Numbered from the stretch's first letter, positions 15,231 to 23,760 are shown. The stretch is DNA of 39,558 nucleotides from an uncultured Demequina sp. (GCA_937925595.1 CALALQ010000061.1:1-39558); one strand, 5' to 3'. Translations and numbers: made by a program. Notes: a model not told the origin generated them from the sequence alone.

Positions 15231-15917
15231 TTATTCGAGACGGACGAACAGGTGCCTCGCATCGTCCTCCGTGACGGTCATCTCGCCCCCCTCTGCGACG
15301 ATGGCTATGCCCCTTTCTGCCCTCCATGAGTCAATCGTTTTCCCTGGTAGAACGCCCAAATGGGTGAGATCGGCCAAGAACGCGGTCTCCGCCTGAGGGG
15401 TCTCGCCGATTCGTGTAACGACGGCCGTTATCTTTTTTTCTGAAACTGCCGCCGCGAGGGCAGTTTCGGGCCCTCCGACGCTGTCTCTGGGGCCCACTCC
15501 GAGCTCCCCGAGGCCCGGCACAGGATTGCCATATGGGGATACGAGCGGGCCATCAATCAGCTCGATGACGCGCCTCTCGACACGCTCGCTCATGACGTGT
15601 TCCCACCGGCAGGCCTCCTCGTGCACGAAAGGCAGCTCGAGGCCAATGACATCAGTGAGGAGCCGCTCGGCGAGGCGGTGCTTGCGCATCACCCGTACGG
15701 CGATGAGCTCCCCCTGTTCGGTCAGCTCAAGCCGGCGGTCTACGGGGTTGACCTTGACGAGGCCGTCGCGCTCCATACGAGCCACGGTCTGCGAGACCGT
15801 GGGACCCGCGTGGTCGAGGTGCTCCGCAATGCGGGCTCGCATGGGCACTACTCCGTCCTCGCGCAGTTCATAGATGGTGCGCAGGTACATCTCTGTGGTG
15901 TCGATGAGGTCCGTCAT
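15231..15917 (-). CDS. DtxR/IdeR-family metal-dependent repressor
   Basis: 228 residues, the length of DtxR and IdeR. The N-terminal winged helix (residues 1-72, MRARIAEHLDHAGPTVSQTVARMERDGLV) binds DNA. The metal-binding and dimer domain has all ligands at DtxR-like positions: Met10, His80, Glu84, His99, Cys103, Glu106 and His107 (HEEACRWEHVMS). The C-terminal SH3-like domain ends at residue 228. It would repress iron uptake genes when Fe2+ is plentiful, or Mn2+ uptake if of the MntR-like type; the Cys103 favours iron. The ATG at 15917 overlaps the stop of the UDP-glucose dehydrogenase gene (ATGA). Confidence 0.93.
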   Translation of the reverse strand: MTDLIDTTEMYLRTIYELREDGVVPMRARIAEHLDHAGPTVSQTVARMERDGLVKVNPVDRRLELTEQGELIAVRVMRKHRLAERLLTDVIGLELPFVHEEACRWEHVMSERVERRVIELIDGPLVSPYGNPVPGLGELGVGPRDSVGGPETALAAAVSEKKITAVVTRIGETPQAETAFLADLTHLGVLPGKTIDSWRAERGIAIVAEGGEMTVTEDDARHLFVRLE

Positions 15918-17245
15918 GACGCGAAGCGCCCCATTCCTCGATACGTCCAGCCTGCGTCGATCCACGCCTGGGGCGGAAGGCAGTTGCGGCCGTCGATGAC
16001 ATTGCGCTTGGCCGCGAGACCCCCGAGTGCAACCGGGTCCGCCTCGCGGAACTCCTTCCACTCCGTGGCGACGATGACGAGGTCGGCCCCGCGCACCGCC
16101 TCTTCTACAGAGTCCGCATAGGTGAGCGTGGGAAACACCTTCGCCGCGTTGGCCATCGCCTGGGGGTCGAACACCCGCACCTTGGCACCGGACAGGTGCA
16201 GCCGTCCGGCGACGTCGAGGGCGGGTGAGTCGCGCACGTCATCCGAGTTGGGCTTGAACGCCGCGCCCAGCACGGCGATCGATGCGCCGTGGAGGTTGCC
16301 GCCAACGAGGGCGGTCGCCTGCTCCACCACGTGCTCGCGGCGACGCAGGTTCACCGCGTCCACCTCACGCAAGAAGGTCAGCGCCTGGTCCACGCCCAGT
16401 TCGCCGGCGCGAGCCATGAACGCACGAATGTCCTTGGGAAGGCATCCGCCGCCAAAGCCAAGCCCGGCGCCCAGGAACTTGCGGCCGATGCGGTCGTCGT
16501 AGCCGATCGCGTCAGCGAGCTGCACCACGTCGGCGCCAGCAACCTCGCAGACCTCGGCGATCGCGTTGATGAAGGAGATCTTGGTGGCAAGGAAGGCGTT
16601 GGCGCTGACCTTGACCAGCTCTGCCGTGGCGAGGTCGGTGACGATGAAGGGGGTGTCGCGCTCGAGGATGGGCGCGTACACCTCTCGCGCCACCTGCTCC
16701 GCGCGGCCAGGATTGTCACCGTCCACGCCCAGCACGATGCGGTCGGGCCGCAGCGTGTCCTCCACCGCGAAGCCCTCGCGCAGGAACTCGGGGTTCCATG
16801 CCACCTCGGCGGCGTCGCCCACCGGTGCCAACTCGCGCACTCGCGCGGCGAGGCGTGCCGCGGTGCCCACGGGCACGGTTGACTTCCCGAAGATCACGGC
16901 CGGCCGTGACAGCAGCGGGGCAAGTGTGTCGATGACCGCGTCGACGAACCGCAGGTCCGCCGCGTATTCGCCCTTGCGCTGGGGAGTGCCCACGCCAATG
17001 AAGTGGATGTCGGCGAACTCTGCTGCCTCGACCGCATCGGTGGTGAAGCGCAGCCGGCCGGATTCCACATGCGCACGGAGCAGTTCCGGAAGGCCCGGCT
17101 CAAAGAACGGCACCTCGCCGCGAGACAGCGACTCGATCTTGGCGGCGTCGATGTCCACGCCGATGACTTCGTGGCCAAGTTCAGCCATTCCTGCCGCGTG
17201 GGTTGCGCCCAGATAACCCGTTCCGAAAACAGTAATCCTGGCCAT
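15914..17245 (-). CDS. UDP-glucose 6-dehydrogenase
   Basis: 443 residues. The enzyme oxidises UDP-glucose twice with NAD+ to UDP-glucuronate for polysaccharide synthesis. Visible are the Rossmann loop VFGTGYLGATHAAGMAELGHEVIGVDID (residues 5-32), STVPVGTA, NPEFLREGFAV, the helix lysine segment AELVKVSANAFLATKISFINAIAE and the active-site cysteine in GLGFGGGCLPKD near residue 268. The last third (GAAFKPNSDDVRDSPALDVA) is the UDP-binding domain. Its gene is coupled to dtxR by a four-base overlap, an unusual pairing. A -10 hexamer lies 6 bases before the ATG. Confidence 0.93.
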   Translation of the reverse strand: MARITVFGTGYLGATHAAGMAELGHEVIGVDIDAAKIESLSRGEVPFFEPGLPELLRAHVESGRLRFTTDAVEAAEFADIHFIGVGTPQRKGEYAADLRFVDAVIDTLAPLLSRPAVIFGKSTVPVGTAARLAARVRELAPVGDAAEVAWNPEFLREGFAVEDTLRPDRIVLGVDGDNPGRAEQVAREVYAPILERDTPFIVTDLATAELVKVSANAFLATKISFINAIAEVCEVAGADVVQLADAIGYDDRIGRKFLGAGLGFGGGCLPKDIRAFMARAGELGVDQALTFLREVDAVNLRRREHVVEQATALVGGNLHGASIAVLGAAFKPNSDDVRDSPALDVAGRLHLSGAKVRVFDPQAMANAAKVFPTLTYADSVEEAVRGADLVIVATEWKEFREADPVALGGLAAKRNVIDGRNCLPPQAWIDAGWTYRGMGRFAS

Positions 17246-17251
17246 GCGGAA

Positions 17252-17257
17252 AGCCTA
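17252..17257 (-). promoter_or_regulatory. -10 element, leaderless promoter of the dehydrogenase-dtxR operon
   Basis: TAGGCT (minus strand) ends 6 bases before the ATG at 17245, inside the 9-base gap plus the end of the manA gene. Confidence 0.45.
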
Positions 17258-18373
17258 TCGTTGAGCGCTGACCGCCCCGCCCGGGAGCGCGACAAAGGCG
17301 ACGCCCTCAGTCGCGATGGTGACCACGCCGTCGGCCAAGGGAATGAAGGCGGCCTCGCCTGCCTCAAGTGTCTCGCTGTCCGACGCTGTGGTCACCGTGG
17401 TCTCGTCAAGGGCCAGGAGGATGCGGGCGGAAGCGGGCACGCTGGTCTCACCGTGTTCGAGTCGGATGAGCGCGAACTCATCGGCGGGCACCGTGTAGGT
17501 GGTCGCCGGACCACTGACCTCCATATAGGGACGGTCGGCGGGACGGGGCTGTGCGTCGAGGATGTCCTCGAGCAGCGCGACGTCCATGGCCTTGGGTGTG
17601 AGTCCGCCGCGAACTACGTTGTCCGAGTTCGCCATGATCTCCACGCCGATGCCTGATTGATAGGAGTGGATGACGCGCGGGGGGACGTAACAGGCCTGGC
17701 CGGGGGCGAGGATCACGGGGTTCATCGCCAGCGCGACGAGGGCGCCGGGGTCTCCGGGGAATGCGCGGGCCGCGCGACCCGCGAGTGCCTTGGCGCTGTC
17801 GCCATCAGGAAGGTGCGCGAGGCGATCGAGCGCGTCCTTGCCCGCTCCGCGATCGAGCACGGCGATGACGTAGTCAAGGAGCGAGTCGCTGCCGCGGACG
17901 AGGTCAGCGAGGTCATCGGCACCAAGAGAGTGAAGGTCCCGCTCGAGTTCGCCCGCATCGCGGAAGCCCACAAGAGCACGCACCGGCGTGATGGCGACGA
18001 TCATCTCCGGCTTGTGTCGCGGGTCGCGGAACACGCGCTTGGGGTCGTCGAGCGCAATGCGGTGGTCCTCTTCCTCGTCAAAGCCCGCCCGTGCCTGCTC
18101 GGAGGTGGGATGCACCTGAATAGAAAGGGGTGAGGCGATCGCGAGGATCTTCAGCAGATAAGGGAGGTGTTCGTCCCCCACAGTCTCCCCGGGATGCGCC
18201 GCGATATGCGTGGCGAGATCGCCCCCACCATGAAGTGGAGACGGGGCGCTCTCGTGAGCGCCGAACCATGCCTCCGCGACGGGCCCCTCAACGGCCCCAA
18301 GGCCAAGCATCCGCGGGATGGAGTCTGTCTGTCCCCAAGCGAAGGCCTTGAGACGCGGGCCGATCCGAATCAC
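17255..18373 (-). CDS. manA: Mannose-6-phosphate isomerase, class I
   Basis: 372 residues from the GTG at 18373. The enzyme interconverts fructose-6-phosphate and mannose-6-phosphate, feeding GDP-mannose and glycan synthesis. The start RIGPRLKAFAWG is typical. Zinc ligands are seen in LSIQVHPTSEQARAGF (Gln and His, near residue 90) and HKPEMIVAI (Glu, near 127), and the C-terminal signature PRVIHSYQSGIGVEIMANSDNVVRGGLTPK near residue 255 is diagnostic. An upstream ATG at 18430 is in frame but would run into the serC promoter and start. The next gene downstream encodes UDP-glucose dehydrogenase, also in sugar-nucleotide supply. Confidence 0.9.
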   Translation of the reverse strand: MIRIGPRLKAFAWGQTDSIPRMLGLGAVEGPVAEAWFGAHESAPSPLHGGGDLATHIAAHPGETVGDEHLPYLLKILAIASPLSIQVHPTSEQARAGFDEEEDHRIALDDPKRVFRDPRHKPEMIVAITPVRALVGFRDAGELERDLHSLGADDLADLVRGSDSLLDYVIAVLDRGAGKDALDRLAHLPDGDSAKALAGRAARAFPGDPGALVALAMNPVILAPGQACYVPPRVIHSYQSGIGVEIMANSDNVVRGGLTPKAMDVALLEDILDAQPRPADRPYMEVSGPATTYTVPADEFALIRLEHGETSVPASARILLALDETTVTTASDSETLEAGEAAFIPLADGVVTIATEGVAFVALPGGAVSAQR

Positions 18374-18379
18374 CCCGTA

Positions 18380-18406
18380 ATCATGCCAGCCACCCGCCCG
18401 TACGAT
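18380..18406. promoter_or_regulatory. Divergent -10 elements of manA and serC
   Basis: TACGAT at 18401-18406 on the plus strand ends 7 bases before the serC ATG. On the minus strand the weaker CATGAT (18380-18385) ends 6 bases before the manA GTG. Only 40 bases separate the two start codons. Confidence 0.4.
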
Positions 18407-18413
18407 GTCAGCC

Positions 18414-19538
18414 ATGACCGACGTCATCACAATTCCCGCGCACCTGCTTCCTCAAGACGGCAGGTTCGGCTCCGGTCCCTCCAAGGTGACCGACGCTCAG
18501 GTCGCCGCACTCGTCGCGGCCCAGCCCGGTCTGCTCGGCACGTCGCACCGCCAGGCTCCGGTGAAGAACCTTGTTGGCGACATCCGCGCGATGCTCGCCG
18601 ACTTCTTCCAGCTGCCCGAGGGCTACGAGGTGATCCTCGGCAACGGCGGATCCACGAGCTTCTGGGACGCCGCCACCTTCTCTCTCATCGAGCGCCGGGC
18701 CCAGCACTGTGCATTTGGTGAGTTCGGTTCAAAATTCGCCGCAGCGTCGGGCCGTGCGCCGCATCTTGACGGAGCGAGCGTTCGCAAGGCCGAACCGGGT
18801 GATGTGATCCTGCCGTTGGCAGAAGACGGAATCGACACTTACGCCTGGCCGCACAACGAAACCTCGACCGGCGCAATCGCGAGCGTCGAGCGCCCCGAGG
18901 GGATCGGGGACGCGCTGACCGTGGTGGATGGCACCTCTGCCGCGGGCGGCACTCGAGTCGACATCAGCCAGATCGACGTCTATTACTTTGCGCCCCAGAA
19001 GAACTTCGCCTCCGACGGCGGCCTCTATTTTGCGATCCTCTCGCCGGCAGCCATCGAGCGCATCGAGCGCATCGCGAAGAGCGGACGCTACATCCCCGAC
19101 ACCCTCTCGCTGTCCCTCGCCCTCGAGAACTCGCGAGCGAACCAGACTCTCAACACTCCCGCCGTGGCCACCTTGGTGATGATGAAAGCCCACCTGAAAT
19201 GGCTGGTAGATAACGGTGGAATGGAATTCGCGGCGAAAAGGACTACCCATTCTTCGGGCCTTCTTTACGCCTGGGAACGTGACTTTCCTCACACTGAGGC
19301 ATACATCACAAACCCTATAAATCGGTCACCCGTCGTCGTTACGTTGGACATGCTTTCGGGCGTCGACGCAGCTGAGATGCGCCGCCACCTGAGGGCCAAT
19401 GGGGTCGTAGACATCGATCCGTATCGCAAGCTCGGCAGGAACCAGATTCGCGTCGGTGTCTTCCCAGCGGTCGATCCAGACGATGTCTCCGCCCTCATTG
19501 ATTGCCTCGAATTCGTAGTGGAGAGATTGGTGACATGA
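18414..19538 (+). CDS. serC: Phosphoserine transaminase, actinobacterial type
   Basis: 374 residues. It transfers the amino group of glutamate to 3-phosphohydroxypyruvate in serine synthesis, using PLP. The N-terminus LLPQDGRFGSGPSKVTDAQV and LLGTSHRQAPVKNLVGDIR (residues 36-54) match the actinobacterial SerC branch. The PLP lysine lies in DVYYFAPQKNFASDGGLYFA near residue 200. The C-terminal part includes NTPAVATLVMMKAHLKWL and PYRKLGRNQIRVGVFPAVDPDDVSAL. The ATG at 18414 follows a -10 hexamer by 7 bases; an ATG at 18405 is in frame but lies within that hexamer. It overlaps the next gene by ATGA. Confidence 0.95.
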   Translation: MTDVITIPAHLLPQDGRFGSGPSKVTDAQVAALVAAQPGLLGTSHRQAPVKNLVGDIRAMLADFFQLPEGYEVILGNGGSTSFWDAATFSLIERRAQHCAFGEFGSKFAAASGRAPHLDGASVRKAEPGDVILPLAEDGIDTYAWPHNETSTGAIASVERPEGIGDALTVVDGTSAAGGTRVDISQIDVYYFAPQKNFASDGGLYFAILSPAAIERIERIAKSGRYIPDTLSLSLALENSRANQTLNTPAVATLVMMKAHLKWLVDNGGMEFAAKRTTHSSGLLYAWERDFPHTEAYITNPINRSPVVVTLDMLSGVDAAEMRRHLRANGVVDIDPYRKLGRNQIRVGVFPAVDPDDVSALIDCLEFVVERLVT

Positions 19539-20365
19539 GCGAACAGCAGGTTGTCCTGGACCCGCGCCGACCCCGTCGTCGCCGCACTCCGGTCATCCTG
19601 CTGGGAATGCTTCCCGCGGCTATCGCCGCCACCATCCTCATCGCCGGTTCGCAGTACGCGGACCCCACCTTCACTGCCGCCGACGCCAGCGGCAACGGCA
19701 AGACCTCGGTCACCACGGTGAAGGAGACCCCCGCCGTCGTCGCCCCCGCCGCCGTCCAGGCAGGCGTTGTGGTTCCGCAGATCACAGTCACCGTTCCTGA
19801 GGTCAAGGCCCCCGCTGCCAAGGCCGTGACGGTCAAGGCTCCGGCCAAGAAGGCCACCGTCAAGAAGACGAGTACGGTCAAGAAGTCGACGGCCACCAAG
19901 ACCGTCAAGAAGACCACCAAGAAGTCGACAAAGAAGTCGACAAAGACCTACCAGCAATACTGCTCGAACCCCAACCCGGTGAGCGCCTCTGGCTCCACCG
20001 GCAAGGCGCTGCTGTCCGCGGTCAACGCTGAGCGCGCCAAGCTGGGCATCAAGCCCCTCAGGTGGTCGTCCTCGCTCGCAAGCACCGCGACCTCATGGTC
20101 CAAGTCGATGCTCAAGAAGGACCTCAAGACCTCCAAACTCATCGACGGACTGGCACACAACCCCAACCGTCCTGGCGCCGAGAACGTCGCGGTGGTCTAC
20201 TCCTCCGCCGGCTACTCCGCTGGCGCCGCCGTCAAGAAGATGCACAAGAACCTGGTGCGCTCCTACGGCCACTGCACCAACCTGATGAACCCCAAGCACT
20301 CCACGATGGGTGCGGGCATCGCCGGTGACGGCAACACCTGGTACGCGACGGAGAACTTCCGCTAA
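19535..20365 (+). CDS. Membrane-anchored CAP (SCP/PR-1) domain protein
   Basis: 276 residues. The N-terminus has a basic stretch (DPRRPRRRRTP) and one membrane segment (VILLGMLPAAIAATILIAG, residues 19-37), a Val/Ala/Pro region, a Lys/Thr-rich linker (residues 106-142, with KKTTKKSTKKSTKTYQ) and a C-terminal CAP domain: LLSAVNAERAKLGIKPLRWSSSLA, LAHNPNRPGAENVAV and HCTNLMNPKHSTMGAGIAG. The His/Glu/His set of CAP domains is present, with AENVA in place of the usual GENVA. The domain would lie outside the cell and the lysine linker could sit in the wall. The role is unknown. Its ATG overlaps the serC stop, so the two are translated together, though a functional link is not obvious. Confidence 0.85.
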   Translation: MSEQQVVLDPRRPRRRRTPVILLGMLPAAIAATILIAGSQYADPTFTAADASGNGKTSVTTVKETPAVVAPAAVQAGVVVPQITVTVPEVKAPAAKAVTVKAPAKKATVKKTSTVKKSTATKTVKKTTKKSTKKSTKTYQQYCSNPNPVSASGSTGKALLSAVNAERAKLGIKPLRWSSSLASTATSWSKSMLKKDLKTSKLIDGLAHNPNRPGAENVAVVYSSAGYSAGAAVKKMHKNLVRSYGHCTNLMNPKHSTMGAGIAGDGNTWYATENFR

Positions 20366-21330
20366 GAAGCGGTCTCTTCGGAGACAGTCTCCTCGACAGC
20401 TTCCGCGACCGGCTCGGCCGACGCTTCGGTCGGGGCCTCCTCGACAGTCACCTCAGCCTCGGGCTCGGCTTTGGCCACGGGCTCGGCTGCCGCCTCGGGC
20501 GCAGACTCAACCACAGCGTCGGACTCGCTTGCCTGCTCCGCCTGCGCCTCAGGTGCAGGCTCGGCCTCAGGCTCCTGCTCTGGCTCCGGGTCGAGGCTGC
20601 CGAGATCGAAGGAGACGACCACCTCAGAAGCGAAGACCGGATCCGGCGCGGGCCACTGCGTGGGGCCCTGCTCGACCGTGGTCTGCGAGTGCGCGCCACA
20701 GCCGTGGTCAATCGAGACGACCTTGCCGTCGGACGGCGACCACTCGTTGGTGCACGCGCCGAACATGAGGCGCAGCGAGCCGCTCAGCGGCACGAAGAAG
20801 GCGCAGGTCTGGCACGGCTCAGCGGAGGCGATCGCAGAGGCAGCCGTGGGGCCGTGCGAACCGCGGTACCAGCGGGTGGCGACATCGTCGCGGCCCTCGG
20901 GACCCAGCACGCGCTCGCGGCCAAGCCCAAGCTCCCAGATCTGAGTCGCGTCCTCATCCTGCGTCACCTCGTAGGTGGGAACGATGCGCGGGTCATTCTC
21001 GATGAGCGGCAGCACCATTGCGGGCTCGAGGTCGCCTGGCTGAATGCGGTCCGCCCACGGGATCCACGGGGGAGCAAGCAGCGCATCGGCGGCGGGCAGC
21101 AGCGCGGCCTCGTCAACGCCCACATCCTTCGCGCGCGGGGCGCGGGACAGCGTGACCGACCACACCCAGCCGCGATAGCCGGGCAGCAGGCACTCGAAGT
21201 TGTGTGTGACGGAGTTCTTATTCTCCTCGACTGCACCAAGGTGCGCGCCAACGGCCGCGGCGTCCTCGGCAAGCTCAACGGCAGCCGCCTTGGCGACCTC
21301 GATGGCTTCCGCGAGCACCGCGTCGACCAT
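20362..21330 (-). CDS. DUF3027 protein
   Basis: 322 residues from the ATG at 21330, which overlaps the TGA of the cold-shock gene and has GGAGG four bases upstream (a GTG at 21333 is also in frame). The N-terminal two thirds fit DUF3027: NSVTHNFECLLPGYRGWVWSVTLSRAPR near residue 40, PPWIPWADRIQPGDL near 87 and a cysteine-rich part EPCQTCAFFVPLSGSLRLMFGACTNEWSPSDGKVV near 165 that could bind zinc. The tail from residue 235 is acidic and low-complexity. The pair cold-shock gene plus DUF3027 is conserved in actinobacteria; the function is unknown. Its stop overlaps that of the convergent CAP gene. Confidence 0.88.
   Translation of the reverse strand: MVDAVLAEAIEVAKAAAVELAEDAAAVGAHLGAVEENKNSVTHNFECLLPGYRGWVWSVTLSRAPRAKDVGVDEAALLPAADALLAPPWIPWADRIQPGDLEPAMVLPLIENDPRIVPTYEVTQDEDATQIWELGLGRERVLGPEGRDDVATRWYRGSHGPTAASAIASAEPCQTCAFFVPLSGSLRLMFGACTNEWSPSDGKVVSIDHGCGAHSQTTVEQGPTQWPAPDPVFASEVVVSFDLGSLDPEPEQEPEAEPAPEAQAEQASESDAVVESAPEAAAEPVAKAEPEAEVTVEEAPTEASAEPVAEAVEETVSEETAS
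20511..20522 (+). repeat. Copy of the dispersed motif (12-base core)
   Basis: CCACAGCGTCGG inside the low-complexity tail of the DUF3027 gene. Confidence 0.7.
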
Positions 21331-21710
21331 CACGCCTCCAGCTGCTCGGCGACGGCACGCAGCACGGCCGCGACCTTACGGCCCTTGTCAGCGTCCGGGT
21401 AGCGGCCCTTGCGCAGGGAGTTCGAAACGCCGTCGAGCATCTTGATGAGGTCCTCGACGATCACCGTCATGTCCTCGGTGGGCTTGCGCAGCGCCTGAGA
21501 GACGCTGGGCACAGGCTCGAGCACGCTGACCGTGAGTGCGGAGGGGCCGCGGCGACCGTCGGCGATCGAGTACTCGACCTTGGTGCCGGGACGCACCGTC
21601 ACACCGTCCGGAAGCGCGCTGGCGTGCAGGAACACCTCACCGCCGTCGTCTCCGGCGATGAAGCCGAACCCCTTGTCGGAGTCGAACCACTTCACTTTTC
21701 CGGTGGGCAC
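21330..21710 (-). CDS. Cold-shock domain protein with C-terminal extension
   Basis: 126 residues from the GTG at 21710, with GAGG five bases upstream. The first 65 residues are a cold-shock domain that binds single-stranded RNA and DNA: PTGKVKWFDSDKGFGFIAGDDGGEVFLHASAL holds RNP1 (KGFGFI) and RNP2 (VFLHAS). The rest (residues 66-126) is a helical extension found in actinobacterial proteins of this locus, with DMTVIVEDLIKMLDGVSNSLRKG. It would act as an RNA chaperone. It is coupled to DUF3027 by a TGATG overlap. Confidence 0.92.
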   Translation of the reverse strand: MPTGKVKWFDSDKGFGFIAGDDGGEVFLHASALPDGVTVRPGTKVEYSIADGRRGPSALTVSVLEPVPSVSQALRKPTEDMTVIVEDLIKMLDGVSNSLRKGRYPDADKGRKVAAVLRAVAEQLEA

Positions 21711-21827
21711 ATCAACCTCGCGTAACTCACAGCGCCGCGTGTTCGGCGCACGGATCAGTCTACCCGCCGCCAACACTCGTCCACAGGCGGCCCCCTCGCC
21801 GGTGATTTCCCCAGGTACCGGGGCAAT

Positions 21828-21842
21828 GCCCGACGCTGTGGC
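21828..21842 (-). repeat. Exact copy of the dispersed 15-base motif
   Basis: GCCACAGCGTCGGGC on the minus strand in the divergent promoter region between the cold-shock and WXG100 genes. Confidence 0.85.
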
Positions 21843-21888
21843 AGGGTGCCGCCGTAGCGTCGCCACACCTACAGATAAGGAGTGGACC

Positions 21889-22176
21889 ATGCTGTACCAG
21901 GTTGATTCGGAGGAGGTGGCCGGGGCGGCGGCGCACGCGGGGCGCTCCGCAGAGGCGATTCGCGGCGAGGTGGCCGCTCTGGTCGCGCAGCTGCAGGCGC
22001 TTGAGGGCTCATGGCAGGGCAGTGCATCGACGGCGTTCGCGGGCGTGCTCGCGCAGTGGCGCGGCGCGCAGGCTCAGGTTGAGGCCGCGCTCGAGTCGCT
22101 CACCCAGGCATTGGGCGCCGCGGCAGCGGGCTATGCGGAGGCGGAGGCGTCTGCGGCGCGCATGTTCGCGAGGTAG
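21889..22176 (+). CDS. WXG100-family (EsxA-like) protein
   Basis: 95 residues, the normal size of the family, with AAGGAG six bases before the ATG. Two helices flank the LEGSWQGSAST turn (residues 39-49), the W-x-G motif. Helix 2 is long and alanine-rich and ends AEASAARMFAR; no clear Y-x-x-x-D/E secretion signal follows the second helix. WXG100 proteins form dimers and are usually exported by type VII (ESX) systems, but no ESX gene is nearby. It may use a system encoded elsewhere or be a stand-alone form. Confidence 0.85.
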   Translation: MLYQVDSEEVAGAAAHAGRSAEAIRGEVAALVAQLQALEGSWQGSASTAFAGVLAQWRGAQAQVEAALESLTQALGAAAAGYAEAEASAARMFAR

Positions 22177-22199
22177 CCGGGTGCGGTGGCACGGCGGGC

Positions 22200-22205
22200 T
22201 ACGCT
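22200..22205 (+). promoter_or_regulatory. -10 element, leaderless promoter of the DUF4031 gene
   Basis: TACGCT ends 6 bases before the GTG at 22212. Confidence 0.5.
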
Positions 22206-22211
22206 CGCCGT

Positions 22212-22490
22212 GTGACCGTCCTGCTCGATCCCCCGCTGTGGCCCAACCACGGGACGCAGTGGGGACACTTGGTCTCCGACTCCTCGTATGAGGAGCTTCA
22301 CGAGTTCGCGGCGCGCGCCGGCATTCCGCCCCGCGCATTTGATCGCGACCACTATGACTACCCGCAAGAGCGCTATGACGAGCTCGTGGCGCTGGGAGCT
22401 CAGCCGGTGGGCACGCGCGAACTGGTGCGCAGGCTGCGCGCCTCCGGGCTGCGGGTCACCGCTGCCGAGCGGCGGGACGAGCACGCCTGA
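22212..22490 (+). CDS. DUF4031 protein
   Basis: 92 residues from a GTG start. The sequence VLLDPPLWPNHGTQWGHLVSDSSYEELHEFAARAG and RAFDRDHYDYPQERYDELVALGAQPVGTRELVRRLRASGLRV matches the small DUF4031 family throughout. Conserved His/Asp/Tyr residues suggest a metal or nucleotide site, but the function is unknown. The last 35 bases overlap the 3' end of the convergent permease gene. Confidence 0.9.
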   Translation: MTVLLDPPLWPNHGTQWGHLVSDSSYEELHEFAARAGIPPRAFDRDHYDYPQERYDELVALGAQPVGTRELVRRLRASGLRVTAAERRDEHA

Positions 22491-23727
22491 TCAGCCGCAG
22501 GCCCACGCCCACAGTGATCACCGCTGCCGCTCCCGCGATCGCAGTCCACGGCAACGTCGCCGCGAGCAGCACACAGCCCGCCGCTCCCAGGACCTGAACC
22601 GCCTTGGGCGTGCGGCGATGCTCCGGCGACTGACGCAGGGCAGACAGGTTCGCCACCACGTAGTAGAGGAGCACGCCAAAGGACGAGACTCCGATGGCCA
22701 GCCGCACGTCGAGGAACACCACGAGCACCGCGATGGCCGCGCCAAGGGTCACGGCGGCCACTCGCGGCACTCGCGAGCCGGGATGAATCTCGGCGAGAGC
22801 TCTGGGCAGGTCGCCTTCGCGGGCCATCGCGAGCTCGGTGCGCGTAACACCTGCCATGAGCGCGAGCAAAGCGCCGAGCGCGGCGATCGCCGCGCCCACC
22901 CGGACCACAGGAGTAGTCCACGCCCACCCGCCAACGGCCGCAGCGTCGGCAAGTGGCGCGTCGCTCGCGGAAAGGGCGAGCGGCCCCAAGGCGCTGAGCG
23001 TGGTCGCGCCCACCAAGAGGTAGATGCCCAGGGCGAGCGCAAGGGAGATGCCAATGGCACGGGGAATGGTGCGGCGCGGATCGCGGACCTCCTCCCCCAG
23101 CGTCGCAATCCTTGCGTAGCCAGCGAAGGCGAAGAACAGAATCGCCGCGGAACGCAGCACCCCGTATGGCGTCGGCGTGACGCTGCCTGCGACGGGATCC
23201 GACGAGAAAGCGCCCACGGAAGCCGCGACCGCGACAATCACCAAGACGGCGATCACCGTCGCGACAATCACCTTGGTGGCGGCAGCGGTGCGCGTCACGC
23301 CCAGGCAGCTCACTGCCGTGACTGCGGCGACAGCGATCAGCGCAGCAGGCTTGTGCCAACTGGGAAAGAGGTACGCCGCGAAGGTCAGGGCCATGGCCGC
23401 GCAGCTCGCCGTCTTGCCCACCACAAAGCACCAGCCGGCGGTGAAGCCCCACCACTCGCCCAGCTGCCGACGGCCATAGACGTAGGTGCCGCCGGATTCC
23501 GGGTACTGCGCCGCGAGCTGCGCGGAAGAGGTCGCGTTGCACCAGGCGATGACGCCCGCGATGACGAGGCCCACAAGGAGCGCAGAGCCCGCCGCAGCAG
23601 CCGCAGGAGCGAAGGCGGCGAACACTCCGGCGCCAAGCATCGCGCCGAGTCCAAGCGAAACGGCGTCACCCAGCCCTAGGCGGCGGTCGAGAGTCGACCG
23701 CGACGCTCCGTCGTTGGCTGAGCTCAC
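22456..23727 (-). CDS. APC-superfamily amino-acid permease
   Basis: 423 residues from a GTG start, with about twelve membrane segments. The first helix has the APC signature LGLGDAVSLGLGAMLGAGVFAAF (residues 17-39), with the unwound GAGVF used for substrate binding. QLAAQYPESGGTYVYGRRQLG (residues 70-90) and FFAFAGYARIATLGEEVRDPRRTIPRAIG (residues 199-227) are typical of APC exchangers and permeases. The substrate is unknown. It has its own leaderless promoter. Confidence 0.9.
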   Translation of the reverse strand: MSSANDGASRSTLDRRLGLGDAVSLGLGAMLGAGVFAAFAPAAAAAGSALLVGLVIAGVIAWCNATSSAQLAAQYPESGGTYVYGRRQLGEWWGFTAGWCFVVGKTASCAAMALTFAAYLFPSWHKPAALIAVAAVTAVSCLGVTRTAAATKVIVATVIAVLVIVAVAASVGAFSSDPVAGSVTPTPYGVLRSAAILFFAFAGYARIATLGEEVRDPRRTIPRAIGISLALALGIYLLVGATTLSALGPLALSASDAPLADAAAVGGWAWTTPVVRVGAAIAALGALLALMAGVTRTELAMAREGDLPRALAEIHPGSRVPRVAAVTLGAAIAVLVVFLDVRLAIGVSSFGVLLYYVVANLSALRQSPEHRRTPKAVQVLGAAGCVLLAATLPWTAIAGAAAVITVGVGLRLIRRARPAARQR

Positions 23728-23733
23728 GTGAGC

Positions 23734-23739
23734 AACCTA
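23734..23739 (-). promoter_or_regulatory. -10 element, leaderless promoter of the permease
   Basis: TAGGTT (minus strand) ends 6 bases before the GTG at 23727. Confidence 0.45.
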
Positions 23740-23760
23740 TCCGCTGGCCACATGAAGCAG

